Positions 1 to 8,628 of a stretch of DNA of 64,000 nucleotides are shown here, one piece after another. The stretch spans positions 62,001 through 126,000 of the forward strand of contig NZ_LSZH01000017.1 in the NCBI RefSeq assembly GCF_001647545.1. The letters are read 5' to 3'. The notes beneath the pieces are model-generated. The model saw only the letters and a program-made list of their open reading frames with translations, made no database searches and was not told where the DNA came from. A program made the translations under genes and the position numbers. The DNA is from Acinetobacter sp. SFB. Its GTDB lineage: Bacteria; Pseudomonadota; Gammaproteobacteria; Pseudomonadales; Moraxellaceae. Each line of letters begins with the position of its first letter. The first letter of the stretch is position 1.

Positions 1-466
1 GATCATCTAAAGGATCTATATGGTCGGGCAGAATCAGTGTGCTGGTTAAAAGCGGTTCACCCAATTCCTTGAGTAGCATCCGACAAATTGGATTACTGGG
101 AATGCGAAGTCCAATGGTTTTCTTTTTAGGATGCATCAGTCGTTTAGGAACTTCACTGGTTGCAGGTAAGATAAAGGTGGTTACAGCAGGGGTATTATTT
201 TTCAGCAACCGATACATGGCATTGTCCACCTTGGCATAGGTGGCAATATCGGATAAATCACAACACAGGATGGCATATTGATGCTTTGGCCCTAAGCCAC
301 GAATTTGTGCAATACGCTCCATGGCATTTTTATTACCGATTTGACAGCCAATTGCATATGCGGCATCGGTCGGATAGACCACCACATCGCCAGCGCGAAT
401 ACGTTCTACCGCCTGCGTGATTAAACGGGGTTGAGGATTATCAGGATGTACTCTTAAATGAAGCAT
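1..466 (-). CDS. yciO: YciO/Sua5/YrdC-family protein (3' end cut by window edge)
   Basis: This is a member of the YrdC/Sua5 fold, whose best-known members make threonylcarbamoyl-AMP for tRNA t6A synthesis. Reading inward from an ATG at 464-466, the protein shows the YciO-type N-terminus: a VVVYPTDAAYAIGC motif, then NAMERIAQIRGL, then KNNTPAVTTFILPAT, a KKKTIGLRIPSNPI stretch and LGEPLLTSTLILP. About 155 residues are visible of a family that is usually near 205, so the C-terminus lies outside the window. A strong GGGAGAG ribosome binding site lies 6-7 bases before the ATG. The sequence resembles the YciO branch more than TsaC, so whether it makes threonylcarbamoyl-AMP is uncertain. Confidence 0.85.
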   Translation of the reverse strand, partial: MLHLRVHPDNPQPRLITQAVERIRAGDVVVYPTDAAYAIGCQIGNKNAMERIAQIRGLGPKHQYAILCCDLSDIATYAKVDNAMYRLLKNNTPAVTTFILPATSEVPKRLMHPKKKTIGLRIPSNPICRMLLKELGEPLLTSTLILPDHIDPLDD

Positions 467-550
467 ATTTATTCTCTCCCGATTTATTTTTAGACATTAT
501 CTGTTGATATTACAAAGTCTTGCAATCAAGCTTTGATGCGTTTATGTAAT

Positions 551-1213
551 TTAGTCTAACATTTTTCGTTGAAACTCATCACTTTGTAATGTTTTGCCAC
601 TTCGTGTACAGGCACAGATACACTGAATAAAGCGTGCAGCATCGCTGGGAAGTTTGGCTTTGCCATTAAAATATTGCTGAACTTGGGCATATACATTGTC
701 TTTAAAAGTTGCACCATCACCACCATCACCGGTTAAATTATCTAAAGATACACGGAATTTTCGACCGAAAGCTTGAGAGAATAACCATTCAATGGCTTGC
801 GGTTTAATTTCCACCTGTTCAAATAATGCCTGTTGATCAGAACTTCGGCCATCCGGAGCATACCAATAGCCCAAGTCCGCCACTAATCGTCTTTGGTCGC
901 CCGCAATGCTCCAGTGGCTGATCTCGTGTAACGCACTATTAAAGAAACCATGTGCAAACTGAATGCGAGCAGGAATGTCTTTCGTCGCTGGAAAATATTC
1001 AGGTTCAAAATCACCACGAACAAGCGTCACATTTAGGTGGGAAAACCAGTGATTAAAGTGTAATATAAGCCAATCTACTTGTTGAACTTCTGTTTGCAAA
1101 TTAGCCCAAGGTGAAAGTTGCACATGGTCTAAATAAACCGCAGAATTTGAGGTTGAATGAGTGGTTAACCGTAATGAAGTGGTGACTTCAGGTTGCGGCT
1201 GCAACTGATGCAT
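551..1213 (-). CDS. epmC: Elongation factor P hydroxylase EpmC
   Basis: EpmC (YfcM) hydroxylates the modified lysine of translation factor EF-P after the lysyl group has been added. The family core is plain: LVRGDFEPEYFPA, then FAHGFFNSALHEISHW with an HExxH metal-site motif, then DLGYWYAPDGRSSDQQ, FEQVEIKPQAIEWLF and VSLDNLTGDGGD. I place the start at the ATG at 1211-1213 (220 residues). The open frame extends 13 codons further to a TTG at 1252, but that extension has no family match. The gene diverges from yceD, and the 97 bases between them must hold both promoters. The modification enzymes EpmA and EpmB are not in this window. Confidence 0.88.
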   Translation of the reverse strand: MHQLQPQPEVTTSLRLTTHSTSNSAVYLDHVQLSPWANLQTEVQQVDWLILHFNHWFSHLNVTLVRGDFEPEYFPATKDIPARIQFAHGFFNSALHEISHWSIAGDQRRLVADLGYWYAPDGRSSDQQALFEQVEIKPQAIEWLFSQAFGRKFRVSLDNLTGDGGDGATFKDNVYAQVQQYFNGKAKLPSDAARFIQCICACTRSGKTLQSDEFQRKMLD

Positions 1214-1310
1214 GACTTGTATTACCCAAATGATCTGTCTAAATAAGTACAAAATTGTATCTTAATCTTTGACAGAGTACCCATGAATTTGTAGAATTGC
1301 CGCCTTAATT

Positions 1311-1868
1311 ATGTCAGCAAATACCTTTCCGGCACAGATTGAGCCGTTTAAATGGGCTGAGCAAGGCTTTACATGGTCAGGTACCCTGCCATTGTCTCGC
1401 TTTGTTCGTATTTCCCGTGAAACCGTTGGATCAATTGATCATCAATTGATTAACATTGACTGTAAACTATCAATGGATGCGTATCATCGTATCGTATGGT
1501 TAGATGGACATGTTGAAACGAAAGTTCCAATGGAATGTCAGCGTTGTCTGCAGACCGTTGAAATTCCTCTCGTTTCAGACTTTCATTTAGCGCTTGTGGA
1601 TGATGAATCACTGATAGAGCGCTTGGATGAGGATGCTGATTTCATCGTCTTAGGTGAAGGTGAAGCAACGATAAAAGGTAGCATTGATGCGCCTGCGTCG
1701 GCTGATTTGCTCGCACTGATAGAAGATGAATTGTTATTGTTGATGCCTTTGTCTCCCAAGCATGATGTTTGTGTGCATAAGCATCAACCCGCCGATGAAG
1801 ACATTGCCGAAGAAAAACGGGATAATCCGTTTGGTGTTTTGGCAGGTTTGAAGGGCAAACTTAACTAA
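1311..1868 (+). CDS. yceD: YceD family (DUF177) protein
   Basis: This 185-residue acidic protein belongs to the DUF177/YceD family, which is almost always encoded just before rpmF and is linked to 23S rRNA accumulation. Visible marks are a CQRC zinc-type cysteine pair near residues 75-78 (VPMECQRCLQTVEIPL), the acidic stretch after DFHLALVDDESLIE, and the C-terminal PLSPKHDVC and DNPFGVLAGLKGKL segments, the last being a family hallmark. It starts at an ATG at 1311 and ends 77 bases before rpmF. Family role is from the literature; nothing here shows a catalytic site. Confidence 0.88.
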   Translation: MSANTFPAQIEPFKWAEQGFTWSGTLPLSRFVRISRETVGSIDHQLINIDCKLSMDAYHRIVWLDGHVETKVPMECQRCLQTVEIPLVSDFHLALVDDESLIERLDEDADFIVLGEGEATIKGSIDAPASADLLALIEDELLLLMPLSPKHDVCVHKHQPADEDIAEEKRDNPFGVLAGLKGKLN

Positions 1869-1876
1869 TTTTTGTG

Positions 1877-1894
1877 TTATACTGTAAAGTATAA
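1877..1894 (+). promoter_or_regulatory. Inverted repeat in the yceD-rpmF gap
   Basis: A perfect 7-bp inverted repeat, TTATACT-gtaa-AGTATAA, lies just after the yceD stop and 52 bases before rpmF. It could be a small mRNA hairpin, or an operator overlapping a TATACT-like -10 element for rpmF. There is no T-run after it, so it is not a classic terminator. Confidence 0.3.
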
Positions 1895-1945
1895 GACAAC
1901 TGAATTTGTTCTGATCCATTTTTTCGATCTTTGTAAGGAGCCATC

Positions 1946-2131
1946 ATGGCCGTTCAGCAAAACCGTAAAAGTCGCTCTCGCCGTGACATGCGCCGTTCAC
2001 ATGACGCTTTAACCGAGAATGCATTAACTGTAGACCAAACATCTGGTGAAATTCACCGTCGTCACCACGTGACTAAAGATGGCATCTACCGTGGTCGTCA
2101 ATTGTTCGCTAAAGCAGCTGCTGCTGAATAA
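1946..2131 (+). CDS. rpmF: 50S ribosomal protein L32
   Basis: This is a 61-residue basic protein of the large ribosomal subunit. The N-terminus [20 protein letters not shown] and the following [19 protein letters not shown] and DGIYRGRQ stretches are diagnostic of L32. It lacks the zinc-binding cysteines found in some L32 paralogues, so it is the cysteine-free form. A good AAGGAG site precedes the ATG. It follows yceD and is closed by a strong terminator before the fab genes, the usual yceD-rpmF order in gammaproteobacteria. Confidence 0.97.
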   Translation: MAVQQNRKSRSRRDMRRSHDALTENALTVDQTSGEIHRRHHVTKDGIYRGRQLFAKAAAAE

Positions 2132-2167
2132 TTGGTGATATTAAGCGTCAAGCTTAGTAGAAAAAAT

Positions 2168-2190
2168 GGGAGCGAAAGCTCCCTTTTTTT
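2168..2190 (+). terminator. Rho-independent terminator after rpmF
   Basis: A perfect GGGAGC-GAAA-GCTCCC hairpin with a GNRA-type loop is followed by seven T residues. It ends the yceD-rpmF transcript 37 bases after the rpmF stop. Confidence 0.92.
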
Positions 2191-2287
2191 GTTGCCGTTT
2201 TTTGTTGTATTTGGCAATTACCAAAACAAAAATTAAGTGTTAAATTTCGCTTCGTAAACGAGCTTAGACTCATGAAAGGATTTTGAT

Positions 2288-3274
2288 ATGTCTGCTAAAC
2301 GACTCGAGCAAGCAGCTCAAGCGACAAAAACTGCATTTGTTTTTCCTGGTCAAGGTTCACAAAAAGTGGGCATGTTGGCTGAACTTGCAGAACAGTTTAG
2401 TGGTGTGACCGACACTTTTGCCGAAGCTTCAGAAGCGATTGGTTTTGATTTATGGCACATTGCCCAAAGTGGCGAAGGGTTAAATCAAACAGAATTTACA
2501 CAGCCTGTATTGCTGACTGCAAGTATTGCCTTGTGGCGTGTGTGGTTGGAATTGGGTGGTGTTGCACCAAAATATCTTGCAGGTCACTCATTGGGTGAAT
2601 ACAGCGCATTGGTTGCAGCTAGAGCGATGAGCCTTGGCGATGCCGTTAAACTGGTACATTTACGCGGTAAACTCATGCAAGAAGCTGTTCCACAAGGACA
2701 GGGCGCGATGGCTGCTATTTTGGGCCTGGAAGATGCCAAAGTGATTAAGCTTTGTGAACAAGTCAATGCACAGGCGAACGGTTCGGTAGAAGCCGCAAAT
2801 TACAATGCACAAGGTCAAGTGGTCATTGCTGGTGATAAAGCAGCAGTAGAAGCGGTAATGGCTGCGGCAAAAGAACAGTCAGGTAAGGCGATTGCATTAC
2901 CGGTTTCTGTTCCATCACATTGTTCACTGATGAAACCAGCTGCGGAAAAGTTTGCAGCAGCTTTGGAACAAACTGCCATTGAGCTACCTGACCTTCCTGT
3001 AATACAAAATGTGAATGCGAAAATCGCAATGGATGTGGCAGGAGTGCGTCAGGCATTGACTGCACAATTGTATCAATCCGTACAATGGACCAAGACCATG
3101 CAGTACCTGCAAGACGAAGGTGTAGAGTATGTGGTTGAATGTGGTCCGGGTAATGTCCTTGCCAATCTTGCGAAGCGTTTACCAAATATCGAAAAAGCAT
3201 TTCCACTAGACAGTAAAAGTCGTCTTGAGGATGCGTTAAATGCCATTTTGGTGGCTGAAGGGAAAATTGCATGA
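2288..3274 (+). CDS. fabD: Malonyl-CoA:ACP transacylase FabD
   Basis: FabD moves malonyl from CoA to acyl carrier protein, supplying the chain extender for type II fatty acid synthesis in the cytoplasm. The 328-residue protein shows FVFPGQGSQ at 18-26, the nucleophile elbow GHSLGEYSA with Ser101, and the catalytic SVPSHCSLM with His211. The C-terminal ECGPGNVLANL segment is also typical. Length is about 15-20 residues over the common 308-314, because of an N-terminal extension before AFVFPGQG. It overlaps fabG by 4 bases, so translation is probably coupled. fabD, fabG and acpP form one operon, and fabH and plsX are not next to it here. Confidence 0.97.
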   Translation: MSAKRLEQAAQATKTAFVFPGQGSQKVGMLAELAEQFSGVTDTFAEASEAIGFDLWHIAQSGEGLNQTEFTQPVLLTASIALWRVWLELGGVAPKYLAGHSLGEYSALVAARAMSLGDAVKLVHLRGKLMQEAVPQGQGAMAAILGLEDAKVIKLCEQVNAQANGSVEAANYNAQGQVVIAGDKAAVEAVMAAAKEQSGKAIALPVSVPSHCSLMKPAAEKFAAALEQTAIELPDLPVIQNVNAKIAMDVAGVRQALTAQLYQSVQWTKTMQYLQDEGVEYVVECGPGNVLANLAKRLPNIEKAFPLDSKSRLEDALNAILVAEGKIA

Positions 3275-4005
3275 CACAAGAACGTAAAGTCGCACTGGTA
3301 ACAGGTGCGAGCAGAGGAATTGGCGCTGCCATCGCTCAGCAATTAATTCAAGACGGTTATTTTGTTGTGGGTACGGCAACGTCTGAAGCAGGCGCAGAAA
3401 AATTATCTGCAAGCTTTGCTGAAAATGGGGCTGGTGCAGTGCTGGATGTACGTGATGCGACTGCCATTGATGCCTTAGTTACAGATATTGAACAAAAATA
3501 TGGTCCTGTTTTGGCACTGGTCAATAATGCCGGAATTACCAAAGATAATTTGTTACTACGTATGTCTGAAGATGATTGGGATGACATTCTTAATATTCAT
3601 CTGAAAGCGGTATACCGTCTATCTAAACGTGTTTTAAAAGGTATGACCAGAGCACGTTTTGGACGCATTATTAATATCAGTTCTGTCGTTGCCCACTTTG
3701 CAAATCCGGGACAAGCCAACTATTCTGCTGCAAAAGCAGGTATAGAAGCGTTTGGCCGCAGCCTTGCAAAAGAAATGGGTAGTCGCCAAATTACGGTGAA
3801 TGCTGTTGCGCCAGGTTTTATTGCAACAGAAATGACAGAACAGTTAAGTGAAGAAATTCGTAAGAAAATGAGTGAACAAGTGGCATTGAACCGTTTAGGG
3901 GATCCACAAGATATCGCAAATGCAGTGAGCTTTCTGGCTAGCGAGAAAGCAAATTACATTACTGGTACTGTTTTACATGTAAATGGCGGTCTATACATGA
4001 GCTAA
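3271..4005 (+). CDS. fabG: 3-oxoacyl-ACP reductase FabG
   Basis: FabG is the NADPH-dependent ketoacyl-ACP reductase of fatty acid elongation. It is a 244-residue short-chain dehydrogenase with the dinucleotide motif TGASRGIG (11-18), NNAG (85-88) and the catalytic Ser138, Tyr151 and Lys155 in ISSVVAHFANPGQANYSAAK, the same numbering as the E. coli enzyme. The ATG overlaps the fabD stop. The gene stops 86 bases before acpP. Confidence 0.97.
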   Translation: MTQERKVALVTGASRGIGAAIAQQLIQDGYFVVGTATSEAGAEKLSASFAENGAGAVLDVRDATAIDALVTDIEQKYGPVLALVNNAGITKDNLLLRMSEDDWDDILNIHLKAVYRLSKRVLKGMTRARFGRIINISSVVAHFANPGQANYSAAKAGIEAFGRSLAKEMGSRQITVNAVAPGFIATEMTEQLSEEIRKKMSEQVALNRLGDPQDIANAVSFLASEKANYITGTVLHVNGGLYMS

Positions 4006-4091
4006 TTAGCTGATGTATAAACTTTCCAAAAATTAGATATTCAATTAAACTAACGGCATTAAAAACGCCACAAGCAATGAGGAGAATTCCT

Positions 4092-4328
4092 GTGAGCGAT
4101 ATCGAACTACGTATCAAACAAGCGGTTGCAGAACAACTTGGTCTTAAAGCTGAAGAGATTAAAAACGAAGCATCTTTTATGGATGACTTAGGTGCTGACT
4201 CTTTGGACTTAGTTGAGCTTGTTATGTCTTTCGAAAATGATTTTGACATCACTATCCCTGATGAAGATTCTAACGAAATCACAACTGTTCAATCAGCTAT
4301 TGACTATGTTTCTAAGAAACTAGGTTAA
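4092..4328 (+). CDS. acpP: Acyl carrier protein
   Basis: This small acidic protein (78 residues) carries growing acyl chains on a phosphopantetheine arm. The attachment motif [13 protein letters not shown] puts the modified serine at residue 37 counting Met. I choose the GTG at 4092 as start, giving [10 protein letters not shown], because a GAGGAG ribosome binding site lies just before it. An in-frame ATG at 4077 is part of that region and would add five residues that the family lacks. It is the last gene of the fab cluster and is closed by a terminator. Confidence 0.95.
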   Translation: MSDIELRIKQAVAEQLGLKAEEIKNEASFMDDLGADSLDLVELVMSFENDFDITIPDEDSNEITTVQSAIDYVSKKLG

Positions 4329-4355
4329 TTGTTGTTTCAGCTTTGCTGAAAATGA

Positions 4356-4381
4356 AAGCCACCTTTTAGGTGGCTTTTTTA
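4356..4381 (+). terminator. Rho-independent terminator after acpP
   Basis: AAGCCACC and GGTGGCTT form an 8-bp stem with a 5-base loop, followed by a run of Ts, 28 bases after the acpP stop. Confidence 0.92.
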
Positions 4382-4526
4382 ATGGAAAATCAAAATGCTT
4401 GTGGGATCGCTTTTATTACATACCGTTACCTTTACATGACCAAAGAGCATCTTTTTGAAGCGGAATTTTAGGTATAAAAATAGAACACTATTTTTAATAG
4501 CATAAATAACAAGATGGAGAACTAAA

Positions 4527-5009
4527 ATGGGTCTTTTTGATTTTGTAAAAGGTATTGGTAAAAAAAATACTGCGTCAGCAGAACCACAGGCAACTCCAGC
4601 AGCGTCAACTAATCCAGCAGAGCCATCTGCGCAAGAAATTGCAAATAAATTACTGGGCCATATTAAAGCGTTGGGCTTGCCTGTAACCGGTTTATCTGTG
4701 AGTTATAACAGCACTTCTGATCTGGCGACCATTAAGGGACAAGTACAAAGTCAGGCAGATCGTGAGAAAATTGTGCTGGCGGTAGGCAATGTTGATCATG
4801 TCGCAAAAGTTGATGATCGGATGACTGTTGCAACGCCTGAACCTGCAAGTAAATTTTATACAGTTAAATCGGGCGATACCTTGTCTAAAATTTCAAAAGA
4901 ATATTATGGTGATGTAAATCAATATAACAAAATTTTTGAAGCTAACCGTCCATTGTTAAAAAATGCCGATGATATTTATCCAGGACAGGTACTTCGTATC
5001 CCGGCTTAA
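4527..5009 (+). CDS. BON-LysM protein (Kbp/YgaU-like)
   Basis: This 160-residue protein matches the layout of E. coli Kbp (YgaU), a cytoplasmic potassium-binding protein. It has a short MGLFDFVKGIGKK start, an Ala/Pro/Thr-rich linker (about 18-35), a BON domain (about 37-101) and a C-terminal LysM domain (about 108-160) with FYTVKSGDTLSKIS and PGQVLRIP. No signal peptide is visible, which favours the Kbp type over a cell-wall binding protein. It stands alone with its own terminator. Potassium binding is a family property and is not shown by the sequence. Confidence 0.85.
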   Translation: MGLFDFVKGIGKKNTASAEPQATPAASTNPAEPSAQEIANKLLGHIKALGLPVTGLSVSYNSTSDLATIKGQVQSQADREKIVLAVGNVDHVAKVDDRMTVATPEPASKFYTVKSGDTLSKISKEYYGDVNQYNKIFEANRPLLKNADDIYPGQVLRIPA

Positions 5010-5023
5010 AGAGACAGTAATAT

Positions 5024-5046
5024 AAAAGCGCGAAAAGCGCTTTTTT
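5024..5046. terminator. Bidirectional terminator between convergent genes
   Basis: AAAAGCGC and GCGCTTTT pair across a five-base loop, with Ts on the plus strand and As on the other side. It serves the BON-LysM gene and probably the convergent gene at 5048. Confidence 0.85.
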
Positions 5047-5047
5047 A

Positions 5048-5644
5048 TTAAAATTTATGCTGTAGTTTTCGCTTGGAAAATTGTTCTCTGTCTAAAAAAA
5101 CGTTAGGATTTAAAGAATAATGTTGCACCAAAATCTGGATGAGTTGTTGTCGGTTGTCTTTGTTTAACATGTTTAGATCAAGATGTGCCATTTTATATTT
5201 CTTTCGAAATTCAGGTTTTAAAATAAAACCGATACTGCACTTTTTCCACCTTTTGGGATCCAATACCTTTGTTGTAAATGGCTTAAGTACACGATACTTT
5301 GAGGCATGTGAGGAATAAAGCTGGGCTTTAAACAAGGTACTACGCTGCACCACGATATTGAGTTTTATTCCCATATTTTGTATGGATATGGTTTGGCGGG
5401 TCACTACCAGTTTTAGGTTCATGGCAATACAGGCCAGCAGAATGATCAGTATCACTAATAACCAACCTGATTGGGGTTGATGTAATAAATACTGAATCAG
5501 GCTACTGAAATCCTGAATCATATTGAAGCTGTTGAGTGAGTGTTGTACTAAAACAATAAATAGGGCAGGGATAAAGATCAGTCCAATTAAATAACGTGGC
5601 AGATAGTGACATTGAAATAGGGGGTCTTCAGTTGTTATGTCCAT
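5048..5644 (-). CDS. Hypothetical two-helix membrane protein
   Basis: I do not recognise this 198-residue protein. It has two clear hydrophobic segments, around residues 17-37 (YLIGLIFIPALFIVLVQ) and 60-75 (WLLVILIILLACIAM), followed by a basic C-terminal half with no Cys pattern. The layout suggests a small inner-membrane protein with a cytoplasmic tail, similar to bacterial PH-like membrane proteins in shape only. The frame is open throughout with an ATG start. It converges on the BON-LysM gene and is isolated from other genes. Confidence 0.65.
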   Translation of the reverse strand: MDITTEDPLFQCHYLPRYLIGLIFIPALFIVLVQHSLNSFNMIQDFSSLIQYLLHQPQSGWLLVILIILLACIAMNLKLVVTRQTISIQNMGIKLNIVVQRSTLFKAQLYSSHASKYRVLKPFTTKVLDPKRWKKCSIGFILKPEFRKKYKMAHLDLNMLNKDNRQQLIQILVQHYSLNPNVFLDREQFSKRKLQHKF

Positions 5645-5937
5645 AAACCGTCACCTTTCAAGAAAAGAATAGCTAGGAAATGATTACTGTTTCTAGCGCA
5701 ATGACTGTTCTATTACTAGACAGCCAATGCTTACACTTAAGACTGTTATAAACTGCACTCCAGTTGAGTATGTTGGACTCTAATTTTTAATACTTATTTT
5801 ATCTGATAATTTTTTATATTGATCTTTGTGGTATTTAGCTATTTTAAATTTTTGAATTAAATTGGGTTTAGCTATTTTTGTTATAGATTTGAGTAGGAAA
5901 GTAAATCTTGTTGTTTAACGTATTACGCTTTCTGATT

Positions 5938-6135
5938 TTATATAATTTTGATGTGTGCTGAAATTACAGCAGACTTCCACTTGGCAGATTCTAGGCAGCA
6001 AACCTGTAAAAGTACATCTGCCATTTGATTTTGTGTTTTATAATTATAATGCTGAACTAATTCATTTTTAAATATTCCGCAAAAGCTTTCAATCTGTGCA
6101 TTATCTTAACAGTCTCCTTGTCTGAGTGTAGAATT
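5938..6135 (-). pseudogene. Remnant of an IS3-family transposase (OrfB end)
   Basis: Read on the minus strand, about 65 codons end in a TAA at 5938 and spell the last part of an IS3-family OrfB integrase: LRQGDC-stop-DNAQIESFCGIFKNE, then LVQHYNYKTQNQMADVLLQ. Intact IS3 enzymes read GNCWDNAxMESFFxxLKNE here, with the Glu as the last residue of the DDE triad. The Trp codon has become a stop, and everything upstream, including the other catalytic residues, is missing. I found no inverted repeats nearby. It is a fossil, not an active element. Confidence 0.8.
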
Positions 6136-6156
6136 AAGCTTTTTGTTGGATATATT

Positions 6157-6185
6157 AAAAAAGAGAGCACTTATGCTCTCTTTTT
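6157..6185. terminator. Terminator of gcd (bidirectional shape)
   Basis: GAGAGCA-ctta-TGCTCTC with A-runs and T-runs on either side forms a strong hairpin about 40 bases beyond the gcd stop codon. Confidence 0.88.
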
Positions 6186-6222
6186 AACGTTCAAATGAGG
6201 TGAAATCCCCTTTTATTTGAAC

Positions 6223-8628
6223 TTAGTTTTTCACTTTATATGCAATTAAGCTGTCGCCTGGTGTGGTTCCCATAGAACCATGACCACCCGCAGCAACAAC
6301 AACATATTGTTGTTTGTCTTTACCGATGAAGGTAGACGGTGTTGCTTGACCACCCGCAGGAAGCTCAGTTTCCCACAGTTTATCACCTGTGTTGACATCG
6401 TAAGCACGGAAGAAGTTATCCGCAGTTGCAGCATGGAATACAATGCCACCTTTAGTGGTTAATGTACCGCCATGAGCAACCATACCTACGTTGAAACCAA
6501 ACGGGAATGGCATTGGTAAGAAAGTAGTTTTAAGGTTTTTAGTATTACCGATACGACGAACCCATTCAGTTTTACCCGTTTTTAAATCTACAGCAACCAT
6601 ACGACCCCAAGGTGGAGCGATACATGGAACACCTAACGGAGATGCAAACTGAGAAATTTGAGTTGCATATACACCTTTGAAGTTTTCATTCCAATATGGA
6701 GTACCGTCTTTAGTAAATAGACGTTTTTCTTCAGTTTCAGGCGTACGTTTAATCAAATTATAACGGTAAGCCAAACGCAATGGTGTTGCGACTAAGATTT
6801 GACGCTCTGGGTCAATTGAGATTGAACCCCAGTTAAATACACCCATGTTACCTGGAAAGATGATTGAACCTTTCTCTGTTGAAGGAGTCCAAGGATTACC
6901 ATCATAACGGTTGTTACGGAAACCAATTTGACATTGCATTTGGTCAAATGGCGTCATACCCCACATTGATTTTTCAGTCAAAGTTTCAGGTAAGAAGTTA
7001 AGTGCAGATTTAGGTTGAGTCGCTGCATAATTTTCACCTGCAATACCCTCTTGTGATACTTTAACCTGTTCAATTGGATAAATGGGTTGACCGGTTAAAC
7101 GGTTCAATACAAAGATGTTACCGACTTTGGTGGGTAAAACAATTGCAGGTTGCTTTTTACCTTGATAATCAATATCAAGTAATGAAGCTTGAGCTGGGTT
7201 ATCACGATCCCAAAGGTCATGATTTGAAGTTTGGTAACTCCATTTTAACGCACCTGTTTTAAGATCAAGCGCAACCAAAGCATCACGGAATTTTTCCACA
7301 GTGCTGTTGTCATCTCGTCCTAAGCCTAAAAGGTCAGGTGAACCATTACCAAATGGAATATAAACTAGACCATTTTTAGTATCAGCAGTAAAGGTTGACC
7401 ACGCAATTGGTGTGTCATATGGATATTGTTGACCTTCTGCAAGTGGTGCAGTAAGCGTTGGATTCGCTGGATCGAAGTTCCATACCAATTGACCTGTGAC
7501 AGCATCATAAGCACGGATCACACCAGATGGGTTGCCAGATTCATAACCATTGTCCATGGATGAACCACCGATAATCACCAGATTACCCGCGACTAAAGGT
7601 GCAGCCGTTTGCATGTAAACGTGTGGCAAAATTTTGCCCATGTTTTTCAACAGATCAACTTCACCATTGTCACCAAAACCGGCACACAATTTACCTGTGT
7701 CTGCATCTAAAGCAATCAGCTTAGGATTCGTTGCAGTAGTGGTGTAAATACGTTTAGCACATTGTTGTGGTGCTGCAGGTGCAGGTGTAGCCGCTGTTGA
7801 AACTGCGGTTAAGCTTGCAAGATCAAGATAGCTCACACCACGACAAGTTTGGTGTTGTTGTAAATATGAACCTTCACGTTTAGGCACATATTTCCAGATT
7901 TCTTTACCCGTTTCAGGCTCTAAAGCATGAATTTGGTTGTTTGCAGTACAGAAATACAATGCACTATTGACTTTAAGAGGTGTGGCTTGGAAGGTATATT
8001 CAGAGGCATCCACTTTTGGATCACGTACATCGCCTGTATGAAATTCCCAGGCTTTTTCAAGTTTGCCAACATTTTCAGTATTAATTTGCATTAATTTAGA
8101 GAAACGAAGTCCATCTTGATTACCGCCATAAGCCGTCCATTCTTCATCAGCAACATTCGCATCAGAAGCTTCGACAGGATTTTGAATATCACCTGTGACC
8201 CGAATTGAATCATAGAACATGAGACCAATGACCATGACAATCATGAGCCAAACCGTACCGCCTAAGAAAGGGTGAAATTTACGGGTTTCCGCTTCAGGTT
8301 TTTCTACAGCTGCTTTGTATAAAGGCTTAACAACAAAGGGTAGGGATAGCCATAAACCAATAAGTGCGAAAAGCGCACCGCGTGGTACCCATTGCCATTT
8401 ATCGAAACCGACTTGAGCAATAATCCAAATCAGGATAGCCCACATCACTACTGCGTAGAAAGTCAGGACAATTTTTTTCTGAAGAAACAATAACGCTGCT
8501 GTAATGAGTAAGGCAATACTAATGAGGAAATAGGCAGGGCTACCTCCGACCATGAGTAATTTGCCACTCATATACATTAAAGCAAGAGCGAATATTGCAA
8601 TAACAATACTCGTGATTTTGTTTAACAT
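6223..8628 (-). CDS. gcd: Membrane-bound PQQ-dependent glucose dehydrogenase
   Basis: This 801-residue quinoprotein oxidises glucose to gluconolactone at the periplasmic face and passes electrons to ubiquinone. The first 145 or so residues hold about five membrane helices. From about residue 160 the PQQ propeller begins (DEEWTAYGGNQDGLRFSKL) with repeated W-motifs such as KAWEFHTGD, GKEIWKYVP, GQLVWNFDP, GALKWSYQTSNHDLWD and GKTEWVRRIG, ending in GGHGSMGTTPGDSLIAY. Length fits the family (about 800). PQQ synthesis genes are not in the window, so the cofactor must come from elsewhere in the genome or from outside. It diverges from an OprB-like porin, a sensible partner for sugar entry. Confidence 0.97.
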   Translation of the reverse strand: MLNKITSIVIAIFALALMYMSGKLLMVGGSPAYFLISIALLITAALLFLQKKIVLTFYAVVMWAILIWIIAQVGFDKWQWVPRGALFALIGLWLSLPFVVKPLYKAAVEKPEAETRKFHPFLGGTVWLMIVMVIGLMFYDSIRVTGDIQNPVEASDANVADEEWTAYGGNQDGLRFSKLMQINTENVGKLEKAWEFHTGDVRDPKVDASEYTFQATPLKVNSALYFCTANNQIHALEPETGKEIWKYVPKREGSYLQQHQTCRGVSYLDLASLTAVSTAATPAPAAPQQCAKRIYTTTATNPKLIALDADTGKLCAGFGDNGEVDLLKNMGKILPHVYMQTAAPLVAGNLVIIGGSSMDNGYESGNPSGVIRAYDAVTGQLVWNFDPANPTLTAPLAEGQQYPYDTPIAWSTFTADTKNGLVYIPFGNGSPDLLGLGRDDNSTVEKFRDALVALDLKTGALKWSYQTSNHDLWDRDNPAQASLLDIDYQGKKQPAIVLPTKVGNIFVLNRLTGQPIYPIEQVKVSQEGIAGENYAATQPKSALNFLPETLTEKSMWGMTPFDQMQCQIGFRNNRYDGNPWTPSTEKGSIIFPGNMGVFNWGSISIDPERQILVATPLRLAYRYNLIKRTPETEEKRLFTKDGTPYWNENFKGVYATQISQFASPLGVPCIAPPWGRMVAVDLKTGKTEWVRRIGNTKNLKTTFLPMPFPFGFNVGMVAHGGTLTTKGGIVFHAATADNFFRAYDVNTGDKLWETELPAGGQATPSTFIGKDKQQYVVVAAGGHGSMGTTPGDSLIAYKVKN

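Larger units (their letters stand above)
5645..6222. other. Gene-poor AT-rich spacer with an IS remnant
   Basis: This 578-base gap holds the promoter side of the gene ending at 5644, a very AT-rich stretch without open frames (about 5750-5935), the decayed IS3 transposase described separately, and the gcd terminator. Confidence 0.7.

Noticed and set aside
39..239. A plus-strand ORF across yciO
   Set aside because: It is the antisense shadow of the YciO-type gene, whose protein motifs are clear on the minus strand.
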